Made by a program: the position numbers and the translations under genes. From positions 1 through 50,410 of the forward strand of contig CACBPP010000007.1 in NCBI GenBank assembly GCA_902541175.1: 50,410 nt of DNA, given 5' to 3'. Of the stretch, positions 40,551 through 50,371 are shown piece after piece. A model generated the notes under the pieces. It searched no databases. It saw only the letters and a program-made list of their open reading frames with translations, and was not told the origin of the DNA. Positions within the stretch are counted from its first letter, which is position 1, and every line of letters starts with the position of its first letter. Source of the stretch: an uncultured SAR86 cluster bacterium (GTDB taxonomy: Bacteria; Pseudomonadota; Gammaproteobacteria; Magnimaribacterales; D2472).

Positions 40551-42869
40551 TTAAAAATCATAACTTATTCTTGTCATGAATTGCCTTGGCGGTATCAATT
40601 CAAGTCCTGTAGCAGCAACTCCGAAAACATCTGTCATACTAGAGTTTACACCATCCTCATCAGCTATATTTAAAAATAGAAAATCTAACCCGATATTATT
40701 TTGAAAATCCACTCCAACTGTAAGATTGAATATTTGATATTCAGGAACAATATCAACAATAGGATTATTAGATACTCTTTGCATGAATTCGCCTCTTCTT
40801 ATGAACTGAAAAATAGTTGTAATTTCATTTCCTGAGACTGAAACTGTTTCATAGGTAACTGTTGCATCTGCAGTAAAATCTGGAGTTTTTGCTAATTCAT
40901 TACCTTTAACATTTTCCCTAAGACCATATCTTAAATCCTCTTCACCAAAGAAGTATTGATAAGCATCAACATTATCAAGAACATCATAATTGGAAGTCAC
41001 TTCAGTATCTAAAAATCCCAGATTCATATCAAATGTCAACGAATCTGATATCAACGCAGTAAATTCTATTTCAATACCAGACATTTCTGAGCTAGGAATA
41101 TTTGCAACTCCACCTCTGTATGGATCTGGATCGGTCGCTTGAAATTGAAGATTTTCATAATCATATGAAAAAACTGCCATGTTTGCCCTAGCATTGCCAT
41201 CAAATAAATCTGTTTTTAAACCAAATTCTACAGAATCAACTGTTTCAGGTTCAAATGTTTGAAAGACCATGGGTGGTGCATTATCATCTGCATAACCATA
41301 TGTTAAATTTGTTCCGCCAGGCTTAAATCCTGAAGAAAATGAAATATAAACCATTGTCGCATCTGCAACATCAAACTCACCTGTAACTCGACCAGTAATT
41401 TCATCTCCAGTACCTTTTGCTTGAAAAGGATCTACATTAAAGAAATTTGTGACATCAGTTTCAAATGTATCTTCAGAGTATCTTATACCCGATATTAATC
41501 TAATGGTATCACTTACACTATATGAAGTTTGACCATATACAGAATATGATTCTCTTGATGGATAAGCATCAGTAACAAAATCAAATTCTGCATCAAAAAC
41601 AGCAAACCTTCCTGGTATTCCAAAGTCATGAGTGTAACAATAACTAGCACTGGCAAATGGCTCTCCACAAACATATTTGAGAATACCATTTAGGTCGTTA
41701 TCTCTATAACCTCTAATATGATTTTCGATTTCATGCTCCATGTAAAACGCGCCAACAGTCCAGTCTAATTTTCCGTCAAGAGCTGGTTCATTTGATACTA
41801 AATTTATTTCAAAAGTTGAAGTATCTACTAGTGATGTTTCAGGATTAAACTCTGCCATTTGATAAGTCGCGTCAGCGCCTAATCCTGGAATAGCCAATAC
41901 AGGGTCTCCGTAATTATGGCGATCATTATCCCTTACAACTAGAACATCATCCTCCTGTGAGCTTGCTAAAATTTTAAGACTTGCAAAACCAAGATCTGAT
42001 TCATATGTCAAAGCAATTACTTTTGATGTTAATTCTTGTTTTGATAATGAGTCCTGTGATAATTTTCGCATACTATCATTTACATCATCTATACCTTTCA
42101 TAGCTGCACCATTTCTATCTGAATCAAAATATTGACCAAAAAGTCTCAAAGATGATGTATCACTTAATTCAAAAATCCAATCACTTCTGATGCTTATGCT
42201 TGATGCATCATCTAGTTCTTGACCATTTACAACATTTTCAGAAAAACCATCTCGGCTTATTGATGAAAATGTGAACTTAGTTGCTGCAGATTCTGATATA
42301 GGAAAATTTGTTGATGAGGTTATCTTTTTCATACTATAGTCGCCAACGGTGATTGATGCTTTTGAAGAAAATGATTCAGTTGATGGTCTTTTACTGATTA
42401 CATTGATAGCACCACCAGTTGAGTTTTGACCAAATAATGTACCTTGTGGACCTCTTAAAACTTCAATTCTTTCAACATCTACAAAATCAGTTTGTAACGA
42501 AAATGGTGAGGCAATAAAAACTCCATCCATATGATAAGCAACAGAAGGAGCGGCTATAGCGTTTTGATTAGTTTCATTTCCAACACCTCTAATTGATATA
42601 ACAGTTTTATATCCTTCATTTTTAGCAACTGTGACACCAGGAACAATACTTGTAAGATCTACAAAAGATGTAATATTTTTATCCTCAATTTCAGATTCTG
42701 TTATAGCAGTAACTGCTTGAGAAATTGTCTGCAAACTCTCATCTCTTTTTTCAGCAGTAACAATAACTTCCTCAAATACTTGTTGGTTATCTTGTGAAAT
42801 AACATTCAAATTAAAAACAAAAATGGTTGCTATACATAACTGTGGTAGTCGGATGGTACTAAATTTCAT
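40551..42869 (-). CDS. TonB-dependent outer-membrane receptor
   Basis: A 772-residue outer-membrane beta-barrel importer powered by TonB-ExbBD. A signal peptide occupies about residues 1-26. A TonB box, EEVIVTAEKR, is at 33-42, the plug domain has IRGVGNETNQ and RIEVLRGPQGTLFGQNSTGG, and the barrel has YGQTSYSV and a C-terminal RISYDF ending in Phe. Length is normal. AGGGATC lies a few nt before the ATG. The gene is divergent from an AzgA-type purine permease and follows purine genes, which makes a purine or nucleoside substrate conceivable, but receptors of this subgroup take many ligands. Confidence 0.9.
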   Translation of the reverse strand: MKFSTIRLPQLCIATIFVFNLNVISQDNQQVFEEVIVTAEKRDESLQTISQAVTAITESEIEDKNITSFVDLTSIVPGVTVAKNEGYKTVISIRGVGNETNQNAIAAPSVAYHMDGVFIASPFSLQTDFVDVERIEVLRGPQGTLFGQNSTGGAINVISKRPSTESFSSKASITVGDYSMKKITSSTNFPISESAATKFTFSSISRDGFSENVVNGQELDDASSISIRSDWIFELSDTSSLRLFGQYFDSDRNGAAMKGIDDVNDSMRKLSQDSLSKQELTSKVIALTYESDLGFASLKILASSQEDDVLVVRDNDRHNYGDPVLAIPGLGADATYQMAEFNPETSLVDTSTFEINLVSNEPALDGKLDWTVGAFYMEHEIENHIRGYRDNDLNGILKYVCGEPFASASYCYTHDFGIPGRFAVFDAEFDFVTDAYPSRESYSVYGQTSYSVSDTIRLISGIRYSEDTFETDVTNFFNVDPFQAKGTGDEITGRVTGEFDVADATMVYISFSSGFKPGGTNLTYGYADDNAPPMVFQTFEPETVDSVEFGLKTDLFDGNARANMAVFSYDYENLQFQATDPDPYRGGVANIPSSEMSGIEIEFTALISDSLTFDMNLGFLDTEVTSNYDVLDNVDAYQYFFGEEDLRYGLRENVKGNELAKTPDFTADATVTYETVSVSGNEITTIFQFIRRGEFMQRVSNNPIVDIVPEYQIFNLTVGVDFQNNIGLDFLFLNIADEDGVNSSMTDVFGVAATGLELIPPRQFMTRISYDF

Positions 42870-42901
42870 AAGTGATCCCTTTTTTTAATAATTATTATAA
42901 G

Positions 42902-42919
42902 TACATGCAATATACATGC
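42902..42919. repeat. TACATGC direct repeats in the receptor/permease divergent region
   Basis: TACATGC occurs at 42902-42908 and 42913-42919, 11 bp apart, and a related TCATGT follows near 42928. A TATACT at 42986-42991 may be the permease -10. No riboswitch-like structure was recognised here. The repeats could bind a regulator. Confidence 0.35.
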
Positions 42920-43028
42920 CAAAAAATCATGTCCTAAAAATAAAATATAATTAACACTAGTAGCTAAAACACTATTAAATAATTGTATACTTTTAGTTCT
43001 AAATCAAAATTTTCAAATTTAAAAATTT

Positions 43029-44327
43029 ATGAAACAAACATTAGATCAGATTTTTAAACTTCAGGATAATAATACCACTATTAAAAAAGAATTTTTAGCT
43101 GGATTTACAACATTTATTACAATGGCTTACATAATTTTTGTAAATCCACAAATAATGGCATTAAGTGGTATGGATCAGGGAGCAATCTTTGTTGGAACAT
43201 GCCTTGCTGCAGCAGCAGCATGTTTTGTGATGGGATTTTTTGCAAATTGGCCTATAGGATTAGCTCCAGGCATGGGACTAAATGCTTTTTTTACCTACAC
43301 AGTGGTTGGAGAGATGGGCTACTCTTGGGAAGTGGCATTAGGTGCTGTGTTTTTAGCAGGTGTTTTATTTTTTATCATGAGTATTACAAAGTTAAGAGCC
43401 TGGATGATATCAAGCATTCCTATGAATCTTAGAATCGCAATGGGTGCTGGAGTGGGTTTATTTATTGGACTTATTGGATTAAAAAATGGAGGGATAATTG
43501 TTGGTAACCAAGCCACTCTTTTATCACTTGGAGAATTTTCCCAAATCGAGACACTTCTGGCTGCGATAGGATTTTTAATTATTTCAATTTTATCTGTAAG
43601 AAAAGTAACAGGCGCAATAATTATTGGTATTTTAATAACAACTTTTATTGCATATTTTATAGGCTTAATAGAATTTAATGGTCTAGTGTCATATCCTCCT
43701 GAAATAGCGCCAACATTCATGAAACTTGATATTTTAGGAGCATTGAATCTTGGGATGTTAACAATAATTATGTCATTTTTATTTGTTAATTTATTTGATA
43801 CTACCGGCACACTGCTTGGTGTTGCTACAAGAGCAAACTTAATTGGTAATGATGAAAAGTCTAATGGGCTTAATAAAGCTCTTAAAGCTGACAGTAGTGC
43901 TAGTATATTTGGAACATTTTTTGGTTGCTCCCCAGTTACAAGTTATGTAGAAAGCTCAGCGGGTGTTGAAGCTGGGGGAAGAACAGGACTTACTTCAATT
44001 GTTGTTGGTTTATTGTTTTTATTAGCTATGTTTCTATCCCCTCTTGCTTCTATTATTCCTCCGTATGCTACTGCAGGCGCTCTGATATATGTGGCTATTC
44101 TCATGTTGAGCGGCATGGAAAAATTGAATTGGTCTTCAACTGCTGAGCTTTTACCTGCGCTAGTTATCATAGTAATGATTCCACTAACATTTTCAATTGC
44201 AGATGGTATTGCTCTAGGTTTTTTAACATATGTTTTTCTAAAATTTTTTAATGGCGAATATAAAGAAATTTCTTCTGGTGCTTGGTTTTTGACTGTGATT
44301 TTTATTTCAAAATTTATATTTTTATAA
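43029..44327 (+). CDS. AzgA-type (NCS2-related) purine permease
   Basis: A 432-residue inner-membrane transporter with about 12-13 hydrophobic segments. Family motifs include FITMAYIIFVNPQIM in the first membrane helix, GLAPGMGLNAFF, LFDTTGTLLG and SPVTSYVESSAGVEAGGRTG. This family imports adenine, guanine or hypoxanthine with protons. The gene lies near guaA, guaB and a phosphoribosyltransferase, supporting uptake and salvage of purine bases. Its end overlaps the convergent small membrane gene by 6 nt. Confidence 0.9.
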   Translation: MKQTLDQIFKLQDNNTTIKKEFLAGFTTFITMAYIIFVNPQIMALSGMDQGAIFVGTCLAAAAACFVMGFFANWPIGLAPGMGLNAFFTYTVVGEMGYSWEVALGAVFLAGVLFFIMSITKLRAWMISSIPMNLRIAMGAGVGLFIGLIGLKNGGIIVGNQATLLSLGEFSQIETLLAAIGFLIISILSVRKVTGAIIIGILITTFIAYFIGLIEFNGLVSYPPEIAPTFMKLDILGALNLGMLTIIMSFLFVNLFDTTGTLLGVATRANLIGNDEKSNGLNKALKADSSASIFGTFFGCSPVTSYVESSAGVEAGGRTGLTSIVVGLLFLLAMFLSPLASIIPPYATAGALIYVAILMLSGMEKLNWSSTAELLPALVIIVMIPLTFSIADGIALGFLTYVFLKFFNGEYKEISSGAWFLTVIFISKFIFL

Positions 44328-44549
44328 AACTAAACCAAGTATATATATAAATGTTAATCCAGCATTTAAAACTATAAGTGAATTTTCTTTCCATAAGTAG
44401 CCAACAATAACCCATAAAGAATTAGCGATTATAAATGCCCAATGATGATATTCTAAAGCAGGAATAAAGCTTGCCAAGACAGCCGCAATAATTAATATTG
44501 CAGTAGCGATCCACGCTAAAAACTGATGTGGTTTTTCATTTTGCTTCAT
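44322..44549 (-). CDS. Small two-helix membrane protein
   Basis: A 75-residue protein with three hydrophobic stretches (FLAWIATAILIIAAVLASFI, WAFIIANSLWVIVGYLW, and a final LIVLNAGLTFIYILGLVL), so two to three membrane spans. I do not recognise a function. It looks real rather than accidental: it lies 11 nt after the pterin dehydratase gene in the same direction, and its coding frame has a coherent membrane pattern. It overlaps the convergent permease end by 6 nt. Confidence 0.65.
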   Translation of the reverse strand: MKQNEKPHQFLAWIATAILIIAAVLASFIPALEYHHWAFIIANSLWVIVGYLWKENSLIVLNAGLTFIYILGLVL

Positions 44550-44560
44550 TTTAAATAGTG

Positions 44561-44908
44561 TTAATCTTTGTTATCAAAAAGTGCATCAGTTTTAGATGCG
44601 CAAATAAAGTCATTTTTATGAAGACCCCTTATTTTATGTGACCACCAAATGACAGTAACTTTTCCCCACTCAAGAATAATTTCTGGATGATGGTCTTCTT
44701 TTTCGGCAAGGTCTGCAACCTTATTTAAGAAGTTAAGAGAATCCTTATAATTAAGGAAAACATACGAACATATAATTTTCTTTAGATTGTCATCTTTAAA
44801 AACTTTCCACGATGGAATTTGAGATAGTAGTTCTTTAATTTCGTTATCCATTAAAACTGGAGCATCTGCATTGCATGCTTCACAACTACTTTTTAATAAT
44901 TCTGTCAA
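44561..44908 (-). CDS. phhB: 4a-hydroxytetrahydrobiopterin dehydratase (pterin carbinolamine dehydratase)
   Basis: A 115-residue protein of the PCD/DCoH family, recycling the pterin cofactor of aromatic amino acid hydroxylases. The hallmark DHHPEI is present, followed by VTVIWWSHKIRGLHKNDF. I place the start at TTG 44906-44908 (MTELLKSSCEAC), one base after the fumC stop (TAA-A-TTG, the same junction as nadK-rhomboid); the longer open frame to 44998 lies inside fumC in another frame. No pterin-dependent hydroxylase is in the window, so the partner is unknown; these proteins can also have moonlighting roles. Confidence 0.87.
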   Translation of the reverse strand: MTELLKSSCEACNADAPVLMDNEIKELLSQIPSWKVFKDDNLKKIICSYVFLNYKDSLNFLNKVADLAEKEDHHPEIILEWGKVTVIWWSHKIRGLHKNDFICASKTDALFDNKD

Positions 44909-44909
44909 T

Positions 44910-46301
44910 TTATAAACTACCCTTAGCAAGCTTTGAAGGATCAAGCAACTTTGCAAGTTTTGTTTTTGATAAGTCAGTCTCTTCAGCTGCGACATCAATT
45001 ATTGGTCTGTTCTCTTTGTAAGCCTTCTTAGCGATAGATGCAGCCTTTTCATATCCAATTATTGGATTTAATGCAGTGACAAGAATGGGATTTTTAGATA
45101 ATGATACTTCTAAATTTTTTTTATTAACTTTAAAGCTGCTTATAGCATTTTTTGATAGAACATTCATTGCGCCTGATAAAAGGTTGATGCTTTTGAGTAG
45201 GTTATAAGCTATTACTGGGAGCATTACATTAAGTTGAAAATTTCCAGACTGAGCAGCAACTGTTATTGATACATCATTCCCAATAACATCAGCCGATGCC
45301 ATTGTAACTGCTTCAGGAATGACTGGATTTACTTTACCTGGCATTATGCTGCTACCAGGTTGTAATGCTTTTAGTTCTATCTCAGAAAGCCCAGCTAATG
45401 GGCCGCTATTCATCCACCTGAGATCATTAGATATCTTCATAAGCACCAAAGCTAGATTTTTAAGTTCTCCAGATAGTTGAACCGAACAATCTTGTGCACT
45501 CAATTCATGATAAAAGTTTTTGCTAGGCACACATTTATTACCCTTTCCCAAAAGTTTTGTCATTTCCAGAGCAAAGTATTTAGAAAAATTTTTGTGAGCA
45601 TTAATACCACTCCCTACAGCAGTCCCACCCTGTGGTAACTCAAGTAGTTTTTTTTCAATAATTAATAACATATCTTTAGAAGACTTTAGTTGACTTGACC
45701 AAGCGAAAAGTTCTTCTGCAAAATCAACGGGCATAGCATCCATGAGATGAGTTCGACCAGTTTTAATAGTCCCTCTCAATGAAGTAGCTTTTTTTTCAAT
45801 GCTCATTATTAGTTTATCTAATGCGGGATAAAGTTTATTTTTTAGATCCATATGAGCGCTTATCTTAATAGCCGTTGGTATAACATCATTGCTACTTTGA
45901 CTCATATTGACGTCATCATTTGCATTGACTTTAAGCTTGGCATATTTACTTGCTAAATTTGCAATAACTTCATTTGCATTCATGTTAGAGCTAGTTCCAG
46001 AACCAGTCTGGAAAACATCTATGGGAAATTCATGATGATGTTTTTCTTGCCAAACTTCTTTTGCTGCTCTAGATATAGCCATAGATTTACTTGAAGATAT
46101 TAACTTTAGTCTTAAATTTGCCTTTGCTGCAGCGTCCTTAATTAGGCCTAATGAGGAAACAAATGACTTGGTAAATGGAAAATCCATCTTTATTCCACTT
46201 ATCGGAAAATTATTCACAGCTCTTTGTGTTTGAGCTCCCCATAAGGCCTTTGATGGAACTTTAACTTCACCTAGACTATCTTTTTCTATTCTATATTTCA
46301 T
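44910..46301 (-). CDS. fumC: Fumarate hydratase, class II
   Basis: A 463-residue cofactor-free fumarase of the TCA cycle. Motifs: WGAQTQRAVNNFPISG near the N-terminus, TGSGTSSNMNANEVIA, GRTHLMDAMPV, and the family signature GSSIMPGKVNPVIPE in the flexible catalytic loop. The length fits class II. It is followed after 1 nt by the pterin dehydratase gene. The upstream region to the divergent aldolase is short (about 60 bp) and holds no clear promoter I would assign. Confidence 0.95.
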   Translation of the reverse strand: MKYRIEKDSLGEVKVPSKALWGAQTQRAVNNFPISGIKMDFPFTKSFVSSLGLIKDAAAKANLRLKLISSSKSMAISRAAKEVWQEKHHHEFPIDVFQTGSGTSSNMNANEVIANLASKYAKLKVNANDDVNMSQSSNDVIPTAIKISAHMDLKNKLYPALDKLIMSIEKKATSLRGTIKTGRTHLMDAMPVDFAEELFAWSSQLKSSKDMLLIIEKKLLELPQGGTAVGSGINAHKNFSKYFALEMTKLLGKGNKCVPSKNFYHELSAQDCSVQLSGELKNLALVLMKISNDLRWMNSGPLAGLSEIELKALQPGSSIMPGKVNPVIPEAVTMASADVIGNDVSITVAAQSGNFQLNVMLPVIAYNLLKSINLLSGAMNVLSKNAISSFKVNKKNLEVSLSKNPILVTALNPIIGYEKAASIAKKAYKENRPIIDVAAEETDLSKTKLAKLLDPSKLAKGSL

Positions 46302-46360
46302 ATTTGTATCTATATTTGATAAGCTATTTTAACATTAAAGAGCTTTGGAGAATAAAAACT

Positions 46361-47170
46361 ATGTCAAATGTTACACCTATTAAAATAGATACTACTGATG
46401 GAAGGTTGCCTCTTAAGGAAAAGGGTTTAATTTTTCAGGAGTTTGCTAATCCTGCCGAAGAGAGACGAAACCAACTTGAGAAACTTGCTGCAGGATTTAG
46501 GTTATTTGATTATTTTGGATTTAATGAAGGTGTGGCTGGACATATCACTTACAGAGATCCTGAATTTAAAGATCATTTTTGGGTAAATCCACTTGGTGTT
46601 CATTTTTCTCAAATATCTGTATCAGATCTTTTACTAGTTAATCATGATGGTAAAGTAGTTCAGGGAGATAGAGATGTAAATGTTGCCGCATTTGCTATTC
46701 ACTCTAGGCTTCATGCGGCAAGACCTGACGTCAACGCAGCTGCTCATTCTCACTCAATATATGGAAGAACTTTCTCAACGTTAGGTAAATTGCTTGATCC
46801 AATATCTCAAGATGCCTGTGCATTTTATGAAAATCAAGGTATCTATAAAGATTTTTCAGGAGTCGTTGAGGAAGTAGATGAAGGAGATGAAATAGCAAAA
46901 GCTCTTGGAGACAAAAAAGTAGCAATACTTCAGAATCATGGTATTTTGACTACAGGTCCATCAGTTGACATTGCACTATGGTTTTATATGTCCATGGAGA
47001 GATGTTGCCAAGCCCAGTTGATGGCTGAAGCTGCAGGAGAACCAATTTCAGTATCACATGAGACAGCTATCAAAACAAGAGAGTTCATTGCAAACGACAT
47101 AGCTGCTTGGGCAAGTTATCAACCTGCATTTGATAAGATTGTAAAAATGCAGCCTGATCTATTAGATTAA
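46361..47170 (+). CDS. Class II aldolase/adducin-domain protein
   Basis: A 269-residue protein of the class II aldolase/adducin fold: LAAGFRLFDYFGFNEGVAGH, HFWVNPLGVHF, and the metal-binding AAAHSHSIYGR with two His, then VAILQNHGILTTG with a third. The metal site looks complete. Homologues range from sugar-phosphate aldolases to decarboxylases or unknown enzymes, so no substrate is assigned. ATG 46361 (MSNVTPIKID) follows GGAG at 46347-46350; an earlier in-frame start at 46304 adds a non-conserved tail. It ends 1 nt from the convergent aldehyde dehydrogenase gene. Confidence 0.83.
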   Translation: MSNVTPIKIDTTDGRLPLKEKGLIFQEFANPAEERRNQLEKLAAGFRLFDYFGFNEGVAGHITYRDPEFKDHFWVNPLGVHFSQISVSDLLLVNHDGKVVQGDRDVNVAAFAIHSRLHAARPDVNAAAHSHSIYGRTFSTLGKLLDPISQDACAFYENQGIYKDFSGVVEEVDEGDEIAKALGDKKVAILQNHGILTTGPSVDIALWFYMSMERCCQAQLMAEAAGEPISVSHETAIKTREFIANDIAAWASYQPAFDKIVKMQPDLLD

Positions 47171-47171
47171 T

Positions 47172-48590
47172 CTATGGAGCAATTATTGCTTTAGTTTCAA
47201 GGCATTCCTCTAAACCATGAAGCCCATGTTCTCTTCCATTTCCTGAAGCCTTATAGCCCCCAAAGGGAGCTCCAGTTCCTCTTGCGCCTCCATTAATAAT
47301 TACTTGTCCAGCTCTTATCTTTCTAGCAACGTCTCTAGCATGATCGGGATCACCTTGAACATAACCTGCTAGACCATATTCAGTATCATTAGCAATATTT
47401 ATAGCCTCTTCTTCATTATTGTATTTAATCATTACAAGAACAGGACCAAATATCTCTTCTTTTGCTATCGTCATGTCATTTGTTACATTTGCAAAAACTG
47501 TTGGTCTTACATAGTAACCTTTTTCACATCCATCTGGTTTTTCTAAACCACCCGCGACCAAAGTTGCACCCTCTTCAATGCCTATTTCTATTAATTTTAG
47601 AATTTTCTCGTATTGAACTTGATTTGCAATCGGTCCCAATCTAAATTCACCATTTGGATCTCCTACAGTAGTACTGTTTGCAGTTGCAACAGCAATTTCT
47701 ACAGCTTTATCATAATTCTTTGCAGAAACAAGCATTTTTGTTGGAGCATTACATGACTGTCCTGAATTTAAAAAACAATGTCCTGCGCCACCTTTAACAG
47801 ATTTTTCTAGGTCAGCTACATCATCAAGAATTATGTTTGAAGATTTGCCACCAAGTTCTTGGTGCACACGTTTAACCGAACTTGCAGATGCTTGCGCTAC
47901 AGCAATGCCAGCTCTGGTTGAACCAGTGAATGACATCATAGCTACATCTGGATGCTCTGATAATGCTGCTCCAACAGTAGGCCCATATCCATTAACAACG
48001 TTAAAGACTCCGTTAGGTACATCGGCTTTATCGAATACTTCTGCTAAAAGCATTGCACAATATGGTGATATTTCACTTGGTTTAAGGACCATAGTGCAAC
48101 CTGCTGCTAAAGCTGCAGACACTTTTGTTGTAATTTGATTCATTGGCCAATTCCAAGGAGTTATCATACCGATTACTCCAATAGGTTCCTTTATTAAGGT
48201 GTAATCTCCCTCAGGTTTTTCAAATTCATAACTCTCTAATGCATCCAGAGTTTCATGAATATTTTTAATTCCTGTCTTGGCTTGCGCCGCTTCAGACAAC
48301 CAAATTGGCGATCCCATTTCTTTGGAAATAATTTTAACGAAATCATCATATCTTGCTTCATATTCAGTAATTATGTTTTTAAGTAATTCTATTCTTTGAG
48401 CTTTTGTTGTTTGTTGGTAAGATGAAAAAGCATTTAATGCAGCACTTACAGCTTTCCCAATATCTTCTTTAGTGCCAGCGGTGACTTGTCCTATTATTTC
48501 TTCATTTGCAGGATTTATAACATCAATTGTTTCATTTGATTCTGAATTTACCCACTCACCATTTATATAAAAGTTTAAATCATTACTCAT
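47172..48590 (-). CDS. NAD(P)-dependent aldehyde dehydrogenase
   Basis: A 472-residue aldehyde dehydrogenase. It contains the FYINGEWVNS N-terminus, ITPWNWPMNQITTKVSAAL, the cofactor motif SFTGSTRAG, catalytic Glu in QELGGKSSNIIL, catalytic Cys in FLNSGQSCNAPTK, and KEEIFGPVL. All active-site residues are present. The aldehyde is unknown. ATG 48590 is preceded by GGAG with an 8-nt spacer; an earlier start (48620) is unsupported. It lies 64 nt downstream of fhs and may be co-transcribed with it. Confidence 0.9.
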   Translation of the reverse strand: MSNDLNFYINGEWVNSESNETIDVINPANEEIIGQVTAGTKEDIGKAVSAALNAFSSYQQTTKAQRIELLKNIITEYEARYDDFVKIISKEMGSPIWLSEAAQAKTGIKNIHETLDALESYEFEKPEGDYTLIKEPIGVIGMITPWNWPMNQITTKVSAALAAGCTMVLKPSEISPYCAMLLAEVFDKADVPNGVFNVVNGYGPTVGAALSEHPDVAMMSFTGSTRAGIAVAQASASSVKRVHQELGGKSSNIILDDVADLEKSVKGGAGHCFLNSGQSCNAPTKMLVSAKNYDKAVEIAVATANSTTVGDPNGEFRLGPIANQVQYEKILKLIEIGIEEGATLVAGGLEKPDGCEKGYYVRPTVFANVTNDMTIAKEEIFGPVLVMIKYNNEEEAINIANDTEYGLAGYVQGDPDHARDVARKIRAGQVIINGGARGTGAPFGGYKASGNGREHGLHGLEECLETKAIIAP

Positions 48591-48654
48591 TATTAATTCT
48601 CCAAAAAATTTACAAACCAAATTATAATCAAATACTATTTAATGAACTATATTA

Positions 48655-50334
48655 TTAAAATAGTCCGGCAATTTCATTATTATCGTCAAGACCAATTGCC
48701 TCTGCTGCTGGAACTCTTGGAAGGCCAGGCATTGTCATAATTTCACCACAAACCACAACTACGAATTCTGCACCAGCTGATAGTCTTACCTCTCTTATTG
48801 GAACTTCATGACCTGTTGGGGCTCCCATAAGCAATGGATCAGTCGAAAAACTGTATTGCGTTTTTGCCATACACACAGGATAAGAACCAAAACCATCATC
48901 TTCTAACTTCTTGAACTGATTTCTAACTTTTTTATCAGCAATAATATCTTCAGCTCCATAAATATTTTGAGCAATGTATTTAGTCTTATCCCACAAAGAC
49001 ATATTGTCCTCATACAAGGTCTTAAAATCAGATATATTCGAGTCTGCTAGTTTAGCTACTTCCTCAGCAAGCTCTGATGCTCCCAGACCACCTTTTTCCC
49101 AATGTGAGGAAATTTTGCATTGAACACCAAGATTCTTGCAGAAATTTATAATTGCATTGTGTTCTCTTTCAGTATCTGTAACGTAGTCATTAATTGCAAC
49201 AACTACAGAGACTCCAAATTTATTTATATTTTCAACATGTTTTTCTAAGTTTTTGCAGCCTAATGTAACTGCATCGACATTTTCTGTTCCTAAATCCTCT
49301 TTCTTCACACCCCCATGCATTTTAAGTGCTTTTGTTGTTGCAACTAGAACAACTGCATCAGGTTCAAGGCCAGATTTTCTACATTTAATATCAAAAAATT
49401 TTTCAGCACCTAAGTCTGCACCAAATCCAGCTTCAGTAACTACATAATCTGCAAGCTTTAATGCAGTTTTTGTTGAGACAACTGAATTACAACCATGAGC
49501 TATGTTTGCAAATGGACCTCCATGCATAAAGGCTGGGTTATTTTCTAAAGTTTGGACCAAGTTTGGTTGAAAAGCATCTTTAAGCAATGCAGTAACTGCG
49601 CCATCTGCATTGAGTTGACTAGCTCTTACTGGTTCATTTGATTTTGTGTAGCCAATAACAATATTTCCAATTCTTTTTTGTAGATCCTCAATATCAGAGG
49701 CCAAACAGAAAACTGCCATGATTTCTGATGCAACCGTAATATCAAATCCACTTTGTCGCGGTATGCCATTACCCGTTCCACCAAGACCGCATGTAATATC
49801 TCTTAAAGATCTGTCATTCATATCTACAACTCGTTTCCAAGTTATTCTTCTTGGATCAATATTTAGTTCATTATCCCAGTGAATATGGTTATCAATTAAA
49901 GCAGATAGCAGATTATGAGCTGCTCCAATAGCATGGAAATCACCCGTAAAATGAAGATTAATATCAGTCATTGGAATTACTTGAGCATAACCACCCCCAG
50001 CTGCGCCACCCTTCATACCAAAACAAGGCCCCAAGCTTGGTTCTCTTAAACAAATCATTGCTCTTTTACCAATGTGGCATAATCCATCGACCAGACCAAC
50101 ACTTGTTGTAGTTTTTCCTTCTCCTGCTGGTGTTGGAGATATTGCTGTAACTAAAATTAATTTTCCGTTTTTATTTTTTGAAACAGAATTTACAAAATCA
50201 GAATTTAGCTTAGCTTTATCATCACCAAATTTAATTAAATTTTTTTGATCGATATCTAGTTTTTTAGCTATTTCATCAATTGATTTTTTATGAGCAGCAT
50301 TAGCTATCTCTAAGTCACTTGGATAGGCAGTCAT
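48655..50334 (-). CDS. fhs: Formate--tetrahydrofolate ligase
   Basis: A 559-residue ATP-dependent enzyme making 10-formyl-THF from formate. The P-loop motif [14 protein letters not shown] lies near residue 68, then [34 protein letters not shown] and [11 protein letters not shown]. Length is typical. It links formate to the one-carbon pool, which dmdA in this window would also charge with methyl groups, and which purine synthesis uses. ATG 50334 is preceded by GGAGG with a 4-nt spacer. Confidence 0.96.
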   Translation of the reverse strand: MTAYPSDLEIANAAHKKSIDEIAKKLDIDQKNLIKFGDDKAKLNSDFVNSVSKNKNGKLILVTAISPTPAGEGKTTTSVGLVDGLCHIGKRAMICLREPSLGPCFGMKGGAAGGGYAQVIPMTDINLHFTGDFHAIGAAHNLLSALIDNHIHWDNELNIDPRRITWKRVVDMNDRSLRDITCGLGGTGNGIPRQSGFDITVASEIMAVFCLASDIEDLQKRIGNIVIGYTKSNEPVRASQLNADGAVTALLKDAFQPNLVQTLENNPAFMHGGPFANIAHGCNSVVSTKTALKLADYVVTEAGFGADLGAEKFFDIKCRKSGLEPDAVVLVATTKALKMHGGVKKEDLGTENVDAVTLGCKNLEKHVENINKFGVSVVVAINDYVTDTEREHNAIINFCKNLGVQCKISSHWEKGGLGASELAEEVAKLADSNISDFKTLYEDNMSLWDKTKYIAQNIYGAEDIIADKKVRNQFKKLEDDGFGSYPVCMAKTQYSFSTDPLLMGAPTGHEVPIREVRLSAGAEFVVVVCGEIMTMPGLPRVPAAEAIGLDDNNEIAGLF

Positions 50335-50338
50335 AATT

Positions 50339-50371
50339 CCTCCATGAACCCTAAAATTATCAATCAGTATA
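50339..50371 (-). promoter_or_regulatory. fhs ribosome site and putative -10
   Basis: On the minus strand a strong GGAGG (50339-50343) precedes the fhs ATG by 4 nt, and TATACT (50366-50371) is a possible -10 giving a leader of about 25 nt. I see no confident -35 within the window. Confidence 0.5.

Noticed and set aside
44909-44998. A longer pterin dehydratase N-terminus extending into fumC
   Set aside because: The added residues are the out-of-frame reading of fumC; TTG 44908 gives the normal family length.
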